This document shows positions 55,561 through 64,000 of a stretch of DNA of 64,000 nucleotides, in pieces. The DNA lies in NCBI RefSeq assembly GCF_037042905.1, contig NC_087252.1:30691994-30755993 (forward strand), in the 5' to 3' direction. The DNA is from Lytechinus pictus. Its lineage: Eukaryota > Echinodermata > Echinoidea > Temnopleuroida > Toxopneustidae. The notes beneath the pieces were generated by a model. It was not told where the DNA came from. It did not search any database and saw nothing but the letters and a program-made list of their open reading frames with translations. The first letter of the stretch is position 1. Every line of letters begins with the position of its first letter. The translations under genes and the position numbers were made by a program.

Positions 55561-56165
55561 TGAGTTCTTTTCTTTTTTTCTCGTCCCTTTTCTCTATATT
55601 CTGATTTTCCAATTAAGATTTTGATTCTACCTTTATTTCCTGTTTCTTTCTGCCTCTTTCTCCCATTTTTGCCCGTGCCATTGAGTCATATCTTTTGATT
55701 TTATATTCCTCTCTTGCAAATCATGCCAATTTATTAGTATTTTAGGATTTGTACTTCCTCACATGTTCTTTCATTCCTTTTCCCGCTAACCTTCTATTTT
55801 CCCTATTTATGTTTCTTTCCCTTTCTTTTCACTTTTCACTTTTTCCCTTTCCCATTCCTCTTTGTCTTTCTTTCTTTTCCTTTATCTCTTTTTCCCTTTT
55901 TTTTATTTTCCCGTTGAAATCCGCCAGGGGGGCAGCTTGCCCCCCGCTTGTTACCACTGTTCCTTTGTTCTCTCTTACTTCACTTTTTAAATTTTTATTC
56001 CTTCTCGTTCTCTTTCTTTCCTTCTTTCTTTCTTTCTTTCTTTCTTGATCTTTCCTTCATTTTTTTTCTTTCTCACTTTGTCATTGATAATCGTTCTATT
56101 TCTTTCTCCTTTTCTTTATTTTATTCATTCTTTTTTGTTCCTTCCATTATTTTTATTTGTGCTTC
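55561..56165. repeat. CT-rich tract including (TTTC)n
   Basis: About 600 bp of imperfect TTC/TTTC/CCT; a clean (CTTT)n run lies at 56017-56046. Frames rich in Phe/Leu/Ser are artefacts. Confidence 0.85.
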
Positions 56166-56670
56166 ATTCTGACCCTTTTCTGTCTTTTTAAAGCCCCTTT
56201 CACAATTGACGTTCGACCATTTGCGACGTTTTGGTCGTGCGACAGGCTAAAACAGGCATCAATCGCTAGTCATCTCATAAGACCGCACAGAGGCTTTCAC
56301 AAATGCAACAGCTGTCTGTCGTACAACATAACAGACATTACATACAAGGTTTGTGTATATTTGTGAATTGTGATAGAGATTTATTTCAGTGACTTTTTTA
56401 TTTATTCGTTCTTTTCTTTGGTTTCCTGTTTTACAAGACTCATACTGACATTTACGTTTGATTGCAGATGTTTGTATAATGACCAAAACATGTTAATATG
56501 AATTATGGTCGTATAGCTACACCTGAATGAGGTAATGTATTTAACTATGTACACTTCTGTTCCCTTTTTGTTTTACTTTGCGTTGATTTGGCCTTTTTGG
56601 GGTTCTGCAACTTCATATAAATATTCTATAATGCAAACACCGACGATATGAGTAACATGGTGAAATGAAA
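56166..56670. other. No confirmed gene
   Basis: CCCCTTTCACAATTGACGTT and TTTGCGACGTTTTGGTCGTG near 56190-56240 look like part of a decayed repeat. No coding support. Confidence 0.4.
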
Positions 56671-56935
56671 AGGACAAGTCCAGTCAAACAAAAAATTGAT
56701 TAAGTTAAAAGAGAAAAATCAAACAAGCATAACACTGAAAATTTCATCAAAATCTGATCTAAAATTAAACAAAAGTTCTGACAGTTTCATATTTTCGCTT
56801 CATTTCACAAAACAGCTGTATGCCTTTTCTGGTCGGTATGCAAATAAAGGGACTGATGACATCACCCACTCTCTATTGCTTTTGTATTTCATTATATCAG
56901 ATAAGGAATCTTTTCATTTTCTCTTCATTACAAGG
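56671..56935. mobile_element. Partial TTAA MITE (GTCCACCCC family), left half
   Basis: AAAGGACAAGTCCAGTCAAA, then AACACTGAAAATTTCATCAA, ATTTTCGCTTCATTTCACAA, GGTATGCAAATAAAGGGACT and GATGACATCACCCACTC follow the order of the full-length copy at 23273-23878. Confidence 0.7.
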
Positions 56936-57000
56936 TAAAATAAATTGTTATTCCCCCTTAACATGTGGAATTACCATTGTTTTAACATTTTGTGGTTCAA

Positions 57001-57215
57001 TCAACAGACTTGCTATGGATAATCTCGATGTCGACATCACCCCAGATAACATTGACCGATCACAAAGAATAGGAGCCTGCGGAAGAGCGCGTATCTACGA
57101 GACAAAATCGGATCTAAAATCAACCTACATCAACATCCACTAGAATCTAACTACGTAGTTATTGATCATGGGTGGGCGAGGCACAATCTGCATGTTGCCG
57201 TGTGAAAAAAAATTG
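57001..57215 (+). pseudogene. LINE ORF1 fragment (RRM-like region)
   Basis: One frame reads NLDVDITPDNIDRSQRIGAC and RARIYETKSDLKSTYINIH then a stop; a further shifted piece reads ARHNLHVAV. The phrase 'DNIDRSQRIG' is typical of ORF1 proteins of L1/CR1/L2-type elements. On the opposite strand to the nearby LINE copy C, so it is a separate relic. Confidence 0.45.
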
Positions 57216-57259
57216 TTCCTACGCAGGTAATTCCTTTTATGACTACGAAAATATAGTAT

Positions 57260-57432
57260 GCATTTACATTTATTTTTGCAATTGCAACAGCATTTGCAAT
57301 ATGCACACTGGCAGTAGGATGGTGGCTGGCAGTGTTTTTGACATTCTGGACGATTCTGTAGTGTTGACAATTTGTCCATGTTTATTTTTTCAAGTGTGAG
57401 AAACTGTAGGAGATCAGCCCGTAAACATTTGC
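57260..57432 (-). pseudogene. RecQ-like helicase C-terminal fragment, separated from the rest by a LINE
   Basis: Minus-strand frame SKCLRADLLQFLTLEKINMD followed by ECQKHCQPPSYCQCAYCKCC and NCKNKCKC. The C-(L/R)-R-x-x-L-L-x-F start and the cysteine-rich end (CCxxCxxxCxC) fit the zinc-binding part that follows the helicase core in RecQ-like proteins. It directly abuts the LINE 3' tail (AATAAATAAAGC), so it is the continuation of the exon at 61391-61776. Confidence 0.55.
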
Positions 57433-57460
57433 TTTATTTATTTATTAAGTCTTCTTTATA

Positions 57461-57510
57461 CAGGGTAGCCCTTTCAATATCGAGTATTGTTCTGCCAAGG
57501 GGCCCTGTCT
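57461..57510 (-). other. LINE 3' UTR hairpin (copy C)
   Basis: Minus strand: ACAGGGCCCCTTGG ... GAAAGGGCTACCCTGT, as at 1655-1702. It differs from copy A mainly in the loop. Confidence 0.6.
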
Positions 57511-57599
57511 ATACAGATAAAAACATTAAAAATATACACAATAAATTACAAAGTAAAACCTTACATAATACATGATAATAATAAACAAAACAAAATAGT

Positions 57600-57685
57600 A
57601 TCATACTTCGGATATTAATCACATTCACGCATAAACATCCACACACACGTGCACACACCCTCACGCACACACACGCCTACTTAAA
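57600..57685. repeat. (CA)n-rich tract in LINE 3' UTR
   Basis: ACACACACGTGCACACACCC and following CACACACACGCC. Confidence 0.75.
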
Positions 57686-57731
57686 GATAAATATATTACA
57701 TTAAAAGAACAACAGAAAACAACAAAAAAGA

Positions 57732-60680
57732 TCAAGCTGGTTTGAGAGTAAAAAGCCTACAATGCCTCTTAAATACATGAGCTGAGGTTATTGCACGGAT
57801 ATCAGACTGCAAGTTGTTCCAAGTTAACGAACCATTATTATGTAGCGAGCGTTTAAGATAATCAGTTCTTGGTTTGGTAAAAAAGAGTGGGGACTGAGCA
57901 GCATATCGTGTATAAATATAATTTTTTTTTTGAATTATGATATTTTTTAAAAGTAGGGCGGTTTGATATTTAATTCTTTGTTTAACTGTTTGCCAGGAAA
58001 GTTCAGATAACATGGATAAGTGAGGGTTATAAAAATCTGCATTAAGTATTAACCTTGCAAACCGGTTTTGTAATCGGTGGACTGCTGTTACATAACATAT
58101 TGCACTCTGCCCCCATATTACATTACAATAATCAATGTGCGGTTAAACAAGGTTATTATACATCATTAATAAAACTCGCTTGGGCAAGAGGTACCGAATC
58201 CGTCGTATAAAACCAATAATTCTTGACAACTTATTGCACACATTATTGATATGACAACTCCAACGCAGGTAAGGGTCTATTATCAAACCAAGATATTTAA
58301 ATTCATTAACCTGTTCAATTGCATCATTTTTCACATAAGTATTTATCATTTTATTTTTTACTTTTGATCTAGTCCCAATTAACATACCTTTGGTTTTCTT
58401 TACATTTATGGTTTATATATTATTGTCAATCCATTGAAGTAATTTGTTTATTGCACATTGGAGGTAGTACTGAAACATCTCTATTTTGACAAAATAAAGC
58501 AGTATCGTCGGCATATACACACAATTTAAAATCATTACCAAAATTGATATTGCAAGCATCATTTATGAATATTGAAAATAATAAAGGAGAAACCATACTA
58601 CCCTGGGGCACACCTTTCAATAAAGCCCTAAAATCTGACAAAATATTATTAAATTTAACACACTGTTCACGTCCATGCAAGTAATTTTAAAACCAAATTG
58701 CCTCTGTTCCTTTAACGCCGTAGTTCGACAACTTAGAAAATAAAAGTTTGTGTAAAACTGAGTCAAAGGCACTCTTTAAATCAATAAAAACAACCCCAGT
58801 CACCAGACCATCTTCAATATTGCGTAATAAATATTCATTAACATCAACCAAAACAGTACTTGTTGAATGAAGTGGACGGAATCCCGACTGTAAGGGGCTG
58901 CTGAGTAGAGAGTTGTCTGTGAAATAATTATAAAGTTGAGAGTGTATTGCCTTTTCAAGGATTTTCATTATGTGAGGGAGAACGGAAATGGGTCTGTAGT
59001 TAACGAACTCTTGTTTACTGCCGCTTTTAAAAATAGGAGTTACACGTGCCCTTTTCCAATCTTTCGGAATACAACCTGTACATAAAGACGTATTGAAAAT
59101 GTGAGCGATTACGTCACAAATAAAGTGAGCACTCTCTTTCAAAAGAAGTGGGTGTAAAGAATCTAAACCTGGTGCTTTAAACTTATTTAGCTCCTTAAAT
59201 CCGTAGTCAACCGTGATGGGCTCGAACTTGAAAGATTCGGAGGTGAATTGATCAGCATCTGCATGTACGTCTATATTCTGATTATTACAGCAAGTTGATG
59301 TGAAGTGATTATTGAATAAATTTGCAATTTTTAGAGGATAGCTTTCTAGTTTGTCATTAATAACATCGCGCATCCCAAGTTGATTAGTTTCAGTAGTAGG
59401 GGTGAATTCCTTTAGAGTTTTCCATGTATTTCTAGAGTTTGATTTGTTGCTTTCAAATTTATTCAAATAATAGTCCCTTTTCATTTTTTTATTCCAGTAA
59501 TTAACTTTGTTTCTAATAGTTTGGTATTGTTTCCATATTAAAAGATTACCTTTATCGATGAGATCATGTTTACCATCGAATCTTTCTATCTAATAATCTC
59601 GTTCTCTCGAAAGACACAAATATTCATCAGGAATCCATGGAGAACGTTTGTGTCGCTGACTGACGGATATGAGTTGTGCATGTTTATCACATAAACGTAA
59701 GAACATATTTTTAAATACATTCCATTTTTCATCGATATCGCCATTTGCGAAGACATTAGACCAGTCTATTAGTGCACCTTCCTCCCTAAAATCATCACGA
59801 TTGAAATTTCGAAAAGATCGAAATAGTTTAATTCTTGAGTTTTTGGTACCTTTTTCGATTTGGTATCAACATAGATAAGAGAATGATCACTTAGTCCAAT
59901 TGATACTACTTCGCAATGAAAATTGTTCTCAATTGGAACTAAAATCAAATCAATGCAAGTACAAATGTTTTTCAGTTTTGTTGACAATGAGTTCTCGGTG
60001 AGCTTATTACAATTAAAATCTCCAAGGATAACAACATTCGATGTATGTTGCAGAGCTTTTTCAAATTGAATTTCTGATTTATCAAAGAAATCATTTGGAG
60101 AGTTTGGAGGACGGTAAACAATATCGATCAAATAAGGTTGTGATTGTTTACACTTTACTTCGATTTCCAGATCTACAAGTTCTAAATCGTATCTGCGACT
60201 GCAAGTTAAAGTTGAAGTGATATAACAAGCCACACCACCACCAGTTGAATTTCTTTCAAGATTAAATCCGTTTAAGTGGATTTCAGAATCAAGAATAAAA
60301 TGATCTAACCAAGTTTCCGTCAGGCCTATAACATCAAAAGGGTTGTCAAAAATGAAATCTTTTACGTGATCAAATTTGCCCCTAATACTGCGAATATTTA
60401 GGTGAGAGATCGTGATACCTTTCCTGTTAAAATTTATTTTAGTAGATAAAGTATTGTGAGCTTTTTCATTTACATTGTTCACGTCATCGTTAATATTGAA
60501 GGTAAGTAATTCACTTGTGACATGTGAGTTATCATAAAAAGGAAGTTCTTTAAATAAACAGATGTCACAAATCCAATCAGAGTCTGATCGGAAGAAAGGT
60601 AAGTCAACACGGGAACACTTTAGATTAATCCATTTAAGACATTTGATGCACAGTATTTATTTTCATTGTTATTAACTGTC
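57732..60680 (-). pseudogene. LINE ORF2: Cys motif, AP endonuclease, reverse transcriptase; broken
   Basis: Reading from 60680 down: CIKCLKWINLKCSRV followed by DWICDIC (a PHD-like cysteine pattern common at the start of CR1/L2 ORF2). Then the endonuclease (ISHLNIRSIRGKFDHVKDFI; LTETWLDHFI; YRPPNSPNDFFDKSE; VVILGDFNCNK; SIGLSDHSLIYV) at about 60420-59880, the RT (59484-58426, with RPISVLPHIMKILEKAIHSQ, VFIDLKSAFDSVLH, GVPQGSMVSPLLF and YADD), and the C-terminal region (58385-57732). Stops occur at about 59590 and 58684; frameshifts near 59830, 58430 and 58140. A short internal deletion in the endonuclease is likely around LKNICTCIDLI. Not functional. Confidence 0.88.
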
Positions 60681-60760
60681 TTTCATGTCTTTAGGCATTT
60701 TATACATGGAAATCTCTTACCCATTATAACAATCAGCTAGGTCCTTTTTCTTACTAATGA

Positions 60761-61385
60761 AGTTTAAAGGGTTTCAATGTCACGTTTGCTTCGGATGACC
60801 ACTTTCCGGTCATCCTTGGTAAGAGCTGTGATCTTTCCATCTGAGGTCCATGTTTTTTCACGTTTTCGTGTTTCCTTGCTTGGAAGAGGAGATTTGATCT
60901 CTTGGCGGTAAGATCTTAAGTTTTGATCGTGATCGATACACTTGATCTCTGGCATTGTATCTTGAAAATTTGACAATGATGACTCTTGGACCTTCTGTTG
61001 GATTCCGCGATGCTAGTCGATGAGAGCGGTCGATGTCACTGGATTGAGCACAACATCCAGCTTCTCCTTAACGATGTTTAAGATGACATCATCAGTATTC
61101 TCATTTGCTGATTCCTTGACTCCATGAAAACATAGACAACTTCTTCGACTGTATTGCACATGGTTATCAAGGGCTTCGTTGATGTCACCACTACTTCTCT
61201 GTAACTTCTGGATCTGTCGGTCTAATTCTTGAAGTTGAGATGTTTTGGATTCGAGGTCCAGCTGGAAAGCGGAATGTAGATCACCTGCTAGCTTCTCATA
61301 CACACTTTTGTAGACAGCGTCCACTATCTCCTGGATAACGACCGGTGAACGCAAAGCTTTCTGTAATTGCTTTCTTGACGTACCC
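60761..61385 (-). pseudogene. LINE ORF1, broken
   Basis: Reading down: VVIQEIVDAVYKSVYEKLAG, a coiled-coil-like stretch (LESKTSQLQELDRQIQKLQR), NHVQYSRRSCLCFHGVKESA, NIVKEKLDVVLNP, then DIDRSHRLASRNPTEGPRVI and IVKFSRYNARDQVY, LTAKRSNLLFQARKHENVKK and TWTSDGKITALTKDDRKVVI. This is the coiled coil plus RRM-like plus C-terminal layout of non-LTR ORF1, an RNA-binding chaperone. Frameshifts near 61355, 61014 and 60850. Confidence 0.75.
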
Positions 61386-61390
61386 CTTTC

Positions 61391-61776
61391 ATGTAGGTTT
61401 TCATTATCTTATTGGTGTTTTAAGAGCCGAGCATTTGGGCAGTGAGGTACATTATGCACGCCCTGGTCGTCCATCACGTGCACAGCGACTAACCTCTTGC
61501 CAGTTTGCCAATGGATTTGGGCTTACTCCCCAGTGAATAGCCTTATCCACATCCTTAATGTCGACACCCATGCCGAATGCCACTGTACTTATGAGAAATC
61601 TCAGACTTGATTCTTTGAATGATTTGAGGATCGTCTCCTGTTGGTATGTAGTTAATTTGCCATGATATATGCCAACTCTTGCATTGCGGACAGCCGGCTG
61701 ATCCATATCGGAGTACATGAATATTCCCAACTTTGCACGTATGTATAGGTACAGGTCTCCGCAGGTATTAAAACTT
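61391..61776 (-). pseudogene. RecQ-like helicase exon (helicase domain 2), interrupted by LINE
   Basis: A consensus acceptor (TTTTTTTACAG) precedes 61776. The exon reads SFNTCGDLYLYIRAKLGIFM, VGIYHGKLTTYQQETILKSF, SLRFLISTVAFGMGVDIKDV and IHWGVSPNPLANWQEVSRCA then RDGRPGRA. The STVAFGMGVDIKDV block is motif V and QEVSRCARDG is motif VI of RecQ-family SF2 helicases; these move 3' to 5' on DNA. The frame then shifts near 61452 and continues (MYLTAQMLGS, IMKTYMKG) until LINE sequence begins at about 61390. The 5' junction joins in phase with the exon at 62935-63051. Confidence 0.7.
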
Positions 61777-62191
61777 CTGTAAAAAAAGAAAGAAAGAAAG
61801 AAAATGATACACAAAAAATGTATTATTATACATTAAGGGTTTTTTGTATTGAGTAACATGAAACAGTGTTTATCGCAACACTACCCCCGCCTTCATAAAA
61901 AAAGAAGGAAAATTGGTAATTTGAAAGACAGATGGAAGGAAATTTATGTCAAACATGAGAACCTCGGTAGCACCACAAAACCTACCTAAAAATCACTCTG
62001 TGTAATTTACGATTGGAGATGATAATTTTGGTCAGAATGGTCAAATTTCATATTTTATTGTTTTCTCATATAGTAAGAGCCTAAGCTTCTCCCAAATATT
62101 CTATTAACCCTAAAAGGACGGGGGGGGGGGGGGGGGGCGCCATGATGGCCTTCCCTTAACGCAAAAAGATAGCGCCGCAAAATTTTACGAC

Positions 62192-62830
62192 TTTTTGTCT
62201 CGCCCAACAGAGATGAAGGCGAGACTGTCCGTCCGTCCGTCCGTCGCAAACATAACGACTCATAACTCCGCAACCGTAATTCACTTTTCAACCAAACTTA
62301 GATGGTAGATGTACTTCGGGGACCTGTATGTTTTGCTGCAGTCTGAGGTCTCATGGTAAGGTCAAAGGTCATTTTCAGGTCAACGTTAAAGTTTACATGC
62401 GAGACTCTCTTATGACACATAATTTGCAACCATGTCACTTTCAACCAAACTTAGATGGTAGATGTACTTCGAGACATGCATGTTATGCTGCAGACGGAGG
62501 TCACATGGTAAGGTCAAAGGTCATTTTGAGGTCAACATTAAAGTTTACATGCGAGACTCTCTTATGACACATAATTTGCAACCATAAGTCACTTTCAACC
62601 AAACTTAGATGGTAGATGTACTTCGAGACATGCATGTTATGCTGCAGACGGAGGTCACATGGTAAGGTCAAAGGTCATTTTGAGGTCAACATTAAAGTTT
62701 ACATGCAAGACTCTTACGGCAAATGTTTTTCCATCCCAGTTATTTCACACTGAACTTTTGATACAATTCTCTTGCGTGCCCTTGCAAATCGCGATATTTC
62801 TGGTCATTTTCACAAGTGGGCGAGACACAA
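62192..62830. mobile_element. MITE with TTGTCTCGCCCA ends and internal 153-bp tandem repeats
   Basis: The left end TTTTTGTCTCGCCCAAC and right end GTGGGCGAGACACAA are inverted. The interior starts with GGCGAGACTGTCCGTCCGTC, then holds about 2.8 tandem copies of a 153-154-bp unit (starting near 62283, 62436 and 62590). Each unit has AGGTCAAAGGTCA followed five bases later by AGGTCA. Lies in the intron between the two helicase exons. Confidence 0.75.
62283..62716 (+). repeat. 153-154-bp tandem repeat with AGGTCA direct repeats
   Basis: GATGGTAGATGTACTTCG recurs at 62301, 62454 and 62608. Triplet AGGTCA sites lie at 62359/62366/62377, 62511/62518/62529 and 62665/62672/62683, with spacings of 1 and 5 bp, matching DR1 and DR5 nuclear-receptor element geometry. 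Confidence 0.85.
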
Positions 62831-62934
62831 CGTCGCTTATGCCTTGTTTCCTTCAGGTCTCTCAACTTTTGAGACCAAATTCGCTACATAGGGGTAAAGC
62901 ATCGTATATCGTATATTCTTATATCGTAACGTAC

Positions 62935-63051
62935 CGACAGTAAATAATCGTCTATGGACATGCATCTTTCTTCTCCTTTATTTCCTCAATCAGTGGCACA
63001 AAGTCTTCATAAAACGATGTCGAATTCCTCATTTCCAGATAGATGTTAGGC
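62935..63051 (-). pseudogene. RecQ-like helicase exon with in-frame stop
   Basis: Acceptor ATCAACAG before 63051 and donor CG|GTACGT at 62934. The exon reads RPNIYLEMRNSTSFYEDFVP, LIEEIKEKKDACP, then TAG, then TIIYCR. The RPNIYL start and the TI(I/V)YCR end are the beginning of helicase domain 2 in RecQ-like proteins; the TAG sits where the family usually has a lysine-like residue in CPKT. Splicing to 61776 restores the frame (TGT CG|A AGT TTT). Upstream exons would lie beyond the window edge. Confidence 0.65.
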
Positions 63052-63299
63052 CTGTTGATAATGAAATTGAGTGTAAACATAGTGTTAGAAATATTTTAAA
63101 ACTTTGTTTTTGAGGTTACGATCTTATGATGCTATTACTTAACGCTTCTCCAAATATTAATCATAATGCAACATTGATAGCGCATTAAGAAATTGATGTT
63201 CATATGTCATATATGGATCAGTTTTATGTTAACTTTGCTTAAAATTATCAACATGTCAGTCTGTGTGATTCATCTTCCATCATTTTCTTTTGTAATCTT

Positions 63300-63720
63300 T
63301 TCCCTTTTCACCTTTTCTCTGTATCTGTTAAATTACCATCACAACTTTGAAAGTTTATGGATCTGATTTATGAAACTTGGACAGAGTATCTCATGCGAGT
63401 TTCAGGTCACATGACCAAAGTGAAAGGTCATTTAAGGTCATTGAACTTTTCCCATTTTATAGGTAATTATTGTCTGTCATAACCTTCAAAGTTTATAAAT
63501 ATAGTGTATGAAATGTGGATATAGGGATAATCAAGTATCAAAGACAAGTTTTAGGTCAAATGTCAATGAACGTATTATTGTATCATTATATAAATTGTGT
63601 TTTTTGTGAATAATTATTTTATAGTAGTTTTGAAAAAGTCAGCACTGCTGCTATCTTGAATCGCGTGATGCAGGTGAGACTGCCAGAGGCGTTCGACTTG
63701 TTTTGTAGTATGATGTTTAT
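63300..63720 (+). repeat. Relic of a widespread AGGTCA-containing repeat
   Basis: CTTTGAAAGTTTATGGATCT ... GAAACTTGGACAGAGTATC ... TTTCAGGTCACATGACCAAA ... AAAGGTCATTTAAGGTCATT, then a diverged second copy from 63482 (CCTTCAAAGTTTATAAATAT). The period is about 137 bp. CAGGTGAGACTGCCAGAGGC near 63670 resembles the GAGACTG part of the MITE at 62192. Confidence 0.6.
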
Positions 63721-64000
63721 GTAATGCCTCTGTACCTCTGTAAACTCGTCGCAATTCGGCTTTGTCGCAATGATGTTTTATCAACGAACCAGTTATCTAT
63801 CAATCTATCTATTTAAAGCACCTACACATAATTTAACAAAGAGCTTCCTAATTGTGAAATCGACCAAAAAAGAGAGACATTTTATAGATTCCGGGTATTG
63901 AAATAATAAGGATGGATATATAATGCCTTTAGTAATAGCACATTGTTTCCTTTCTCGATATACAATCAGCATAAAAGCAAGAAATATTTTTACCATATCC
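63721..64000. other. No gene seen at the window end
   Basis: AT-rich; a short (ATCT)n-like run near 63797-63810. Confidence 0.45.

Larger units (their letters stand above)
57433..61390 (-). mobile_element. LINE copy C: nearly full-length non-LTR retrotransposon, decayed
   Basis: On the minus strand, in order: ORF1 (about 61385-60761), ORF2 with N-terminal Cys motif, AP endonuclease, reverse transcriptase and C-terminal region (about 60650-57732), then a 3' UTR with hairpin (57461-57510) and an AATAAATAAA tail (57433-57446). Same 3' signature as LINE copy A. Several stops and frameshifts make it inactive. Inserted into a RecQ-like helicase exon in the same orientation. Confidence 0.9.

Noticed and set aside
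55749-56172. Phe/Ser/Leu-rich frames that look like membrane segments
   Set aside because: Low-complexity CT-rich DNA, same artefact as at 22701-23084.
61452-61814. Intact RecQ helicase gene
   Set aside because: The partner exon has an in-frame TAG, the frame shifts after motif VI, and a LINE interrupts the exon.

Overview
This window is animal nuclear DNA, AT-rich and crowded with repeats. Genes are split by GT-AG introns, and the repeats include non-LTR retrotransposons, tRNA-derived SINEs, many families of short inverted-repeat DNA transposons and long microsatellites. The repeat repertoire, together with P2X7-type zinc domains, SAMD3-like genes and RecQ-like helicase copies, points to a marine deuterostome invertebrate, most likely a sea urchin or other echinoderm. 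That assignment is inference; no species marker is visible.

Layout. 1-1735: 3' half of a CR1/L2/Jockey-type LINE, cut by the window edge. 1736-12450: relic repeats, a foldback element (5998-6558), a TTAA-flanked palindromic MITE (6985-7567), a G-capped MITE (9025-9515) and a Tc1/mariner-type element (10376-12162) with another MITE nested in it. 12450-28160: mostly unannotatable AT-rich DNA with microsatellites, a MITE at 17876-18187, a second LINE remnant inserted in a MITE (21660-22470), two full-length TTAA MITEs and a run of CACTGTAAAA-type elements (26598-27541). 28463-31450: a 3 kb element with 16-bp inverted termini and TTAA duplications, filled by a satellite-like array of about 230-bp units. 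31450-44270: repeats, a 1.7 kb foldback (41535-43236) and no convincing gene.

The best gene is a 7-exon, plus-strand SAMD3-like gene at 44276-49895. Its 393 codons splice together with consistent phases, it ends at a stop, and its N-terminus was not found. Its introns carry two SINEs and two G-capped MITEs; one of those MITEs has a perfect 9-bp target duplication. At 54811-55186 lies an exon for a P2X7-type cysteine/zinc ('ballast') domain, downstream of a CpG-rich stretch; it has a frameshift and no ATG where one is expected.

On the minus strand at 57260-63051 lies a RecQ-like helicase pseudogene. Two exons join in phase across an intron holding a MITE with AGGTCA repeats. The second exon is broken by a nearly full-length but decayed LINE (57433-61390) that retains ORF1, endonuclease, RT and 3' tail. 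The helicase cysteine-rich tail resumes on the far side of the LINE.

No new multi-gene system is evident. The more original signals are repeat-based: a core sequence shared by palindromic TTAA MITE families with different ends, a TTAA element carrying a satellite array, a G-capped MITE family with 7-9 bp duplications, and a family of elements with conserved ends but copy-specific internal motifs.
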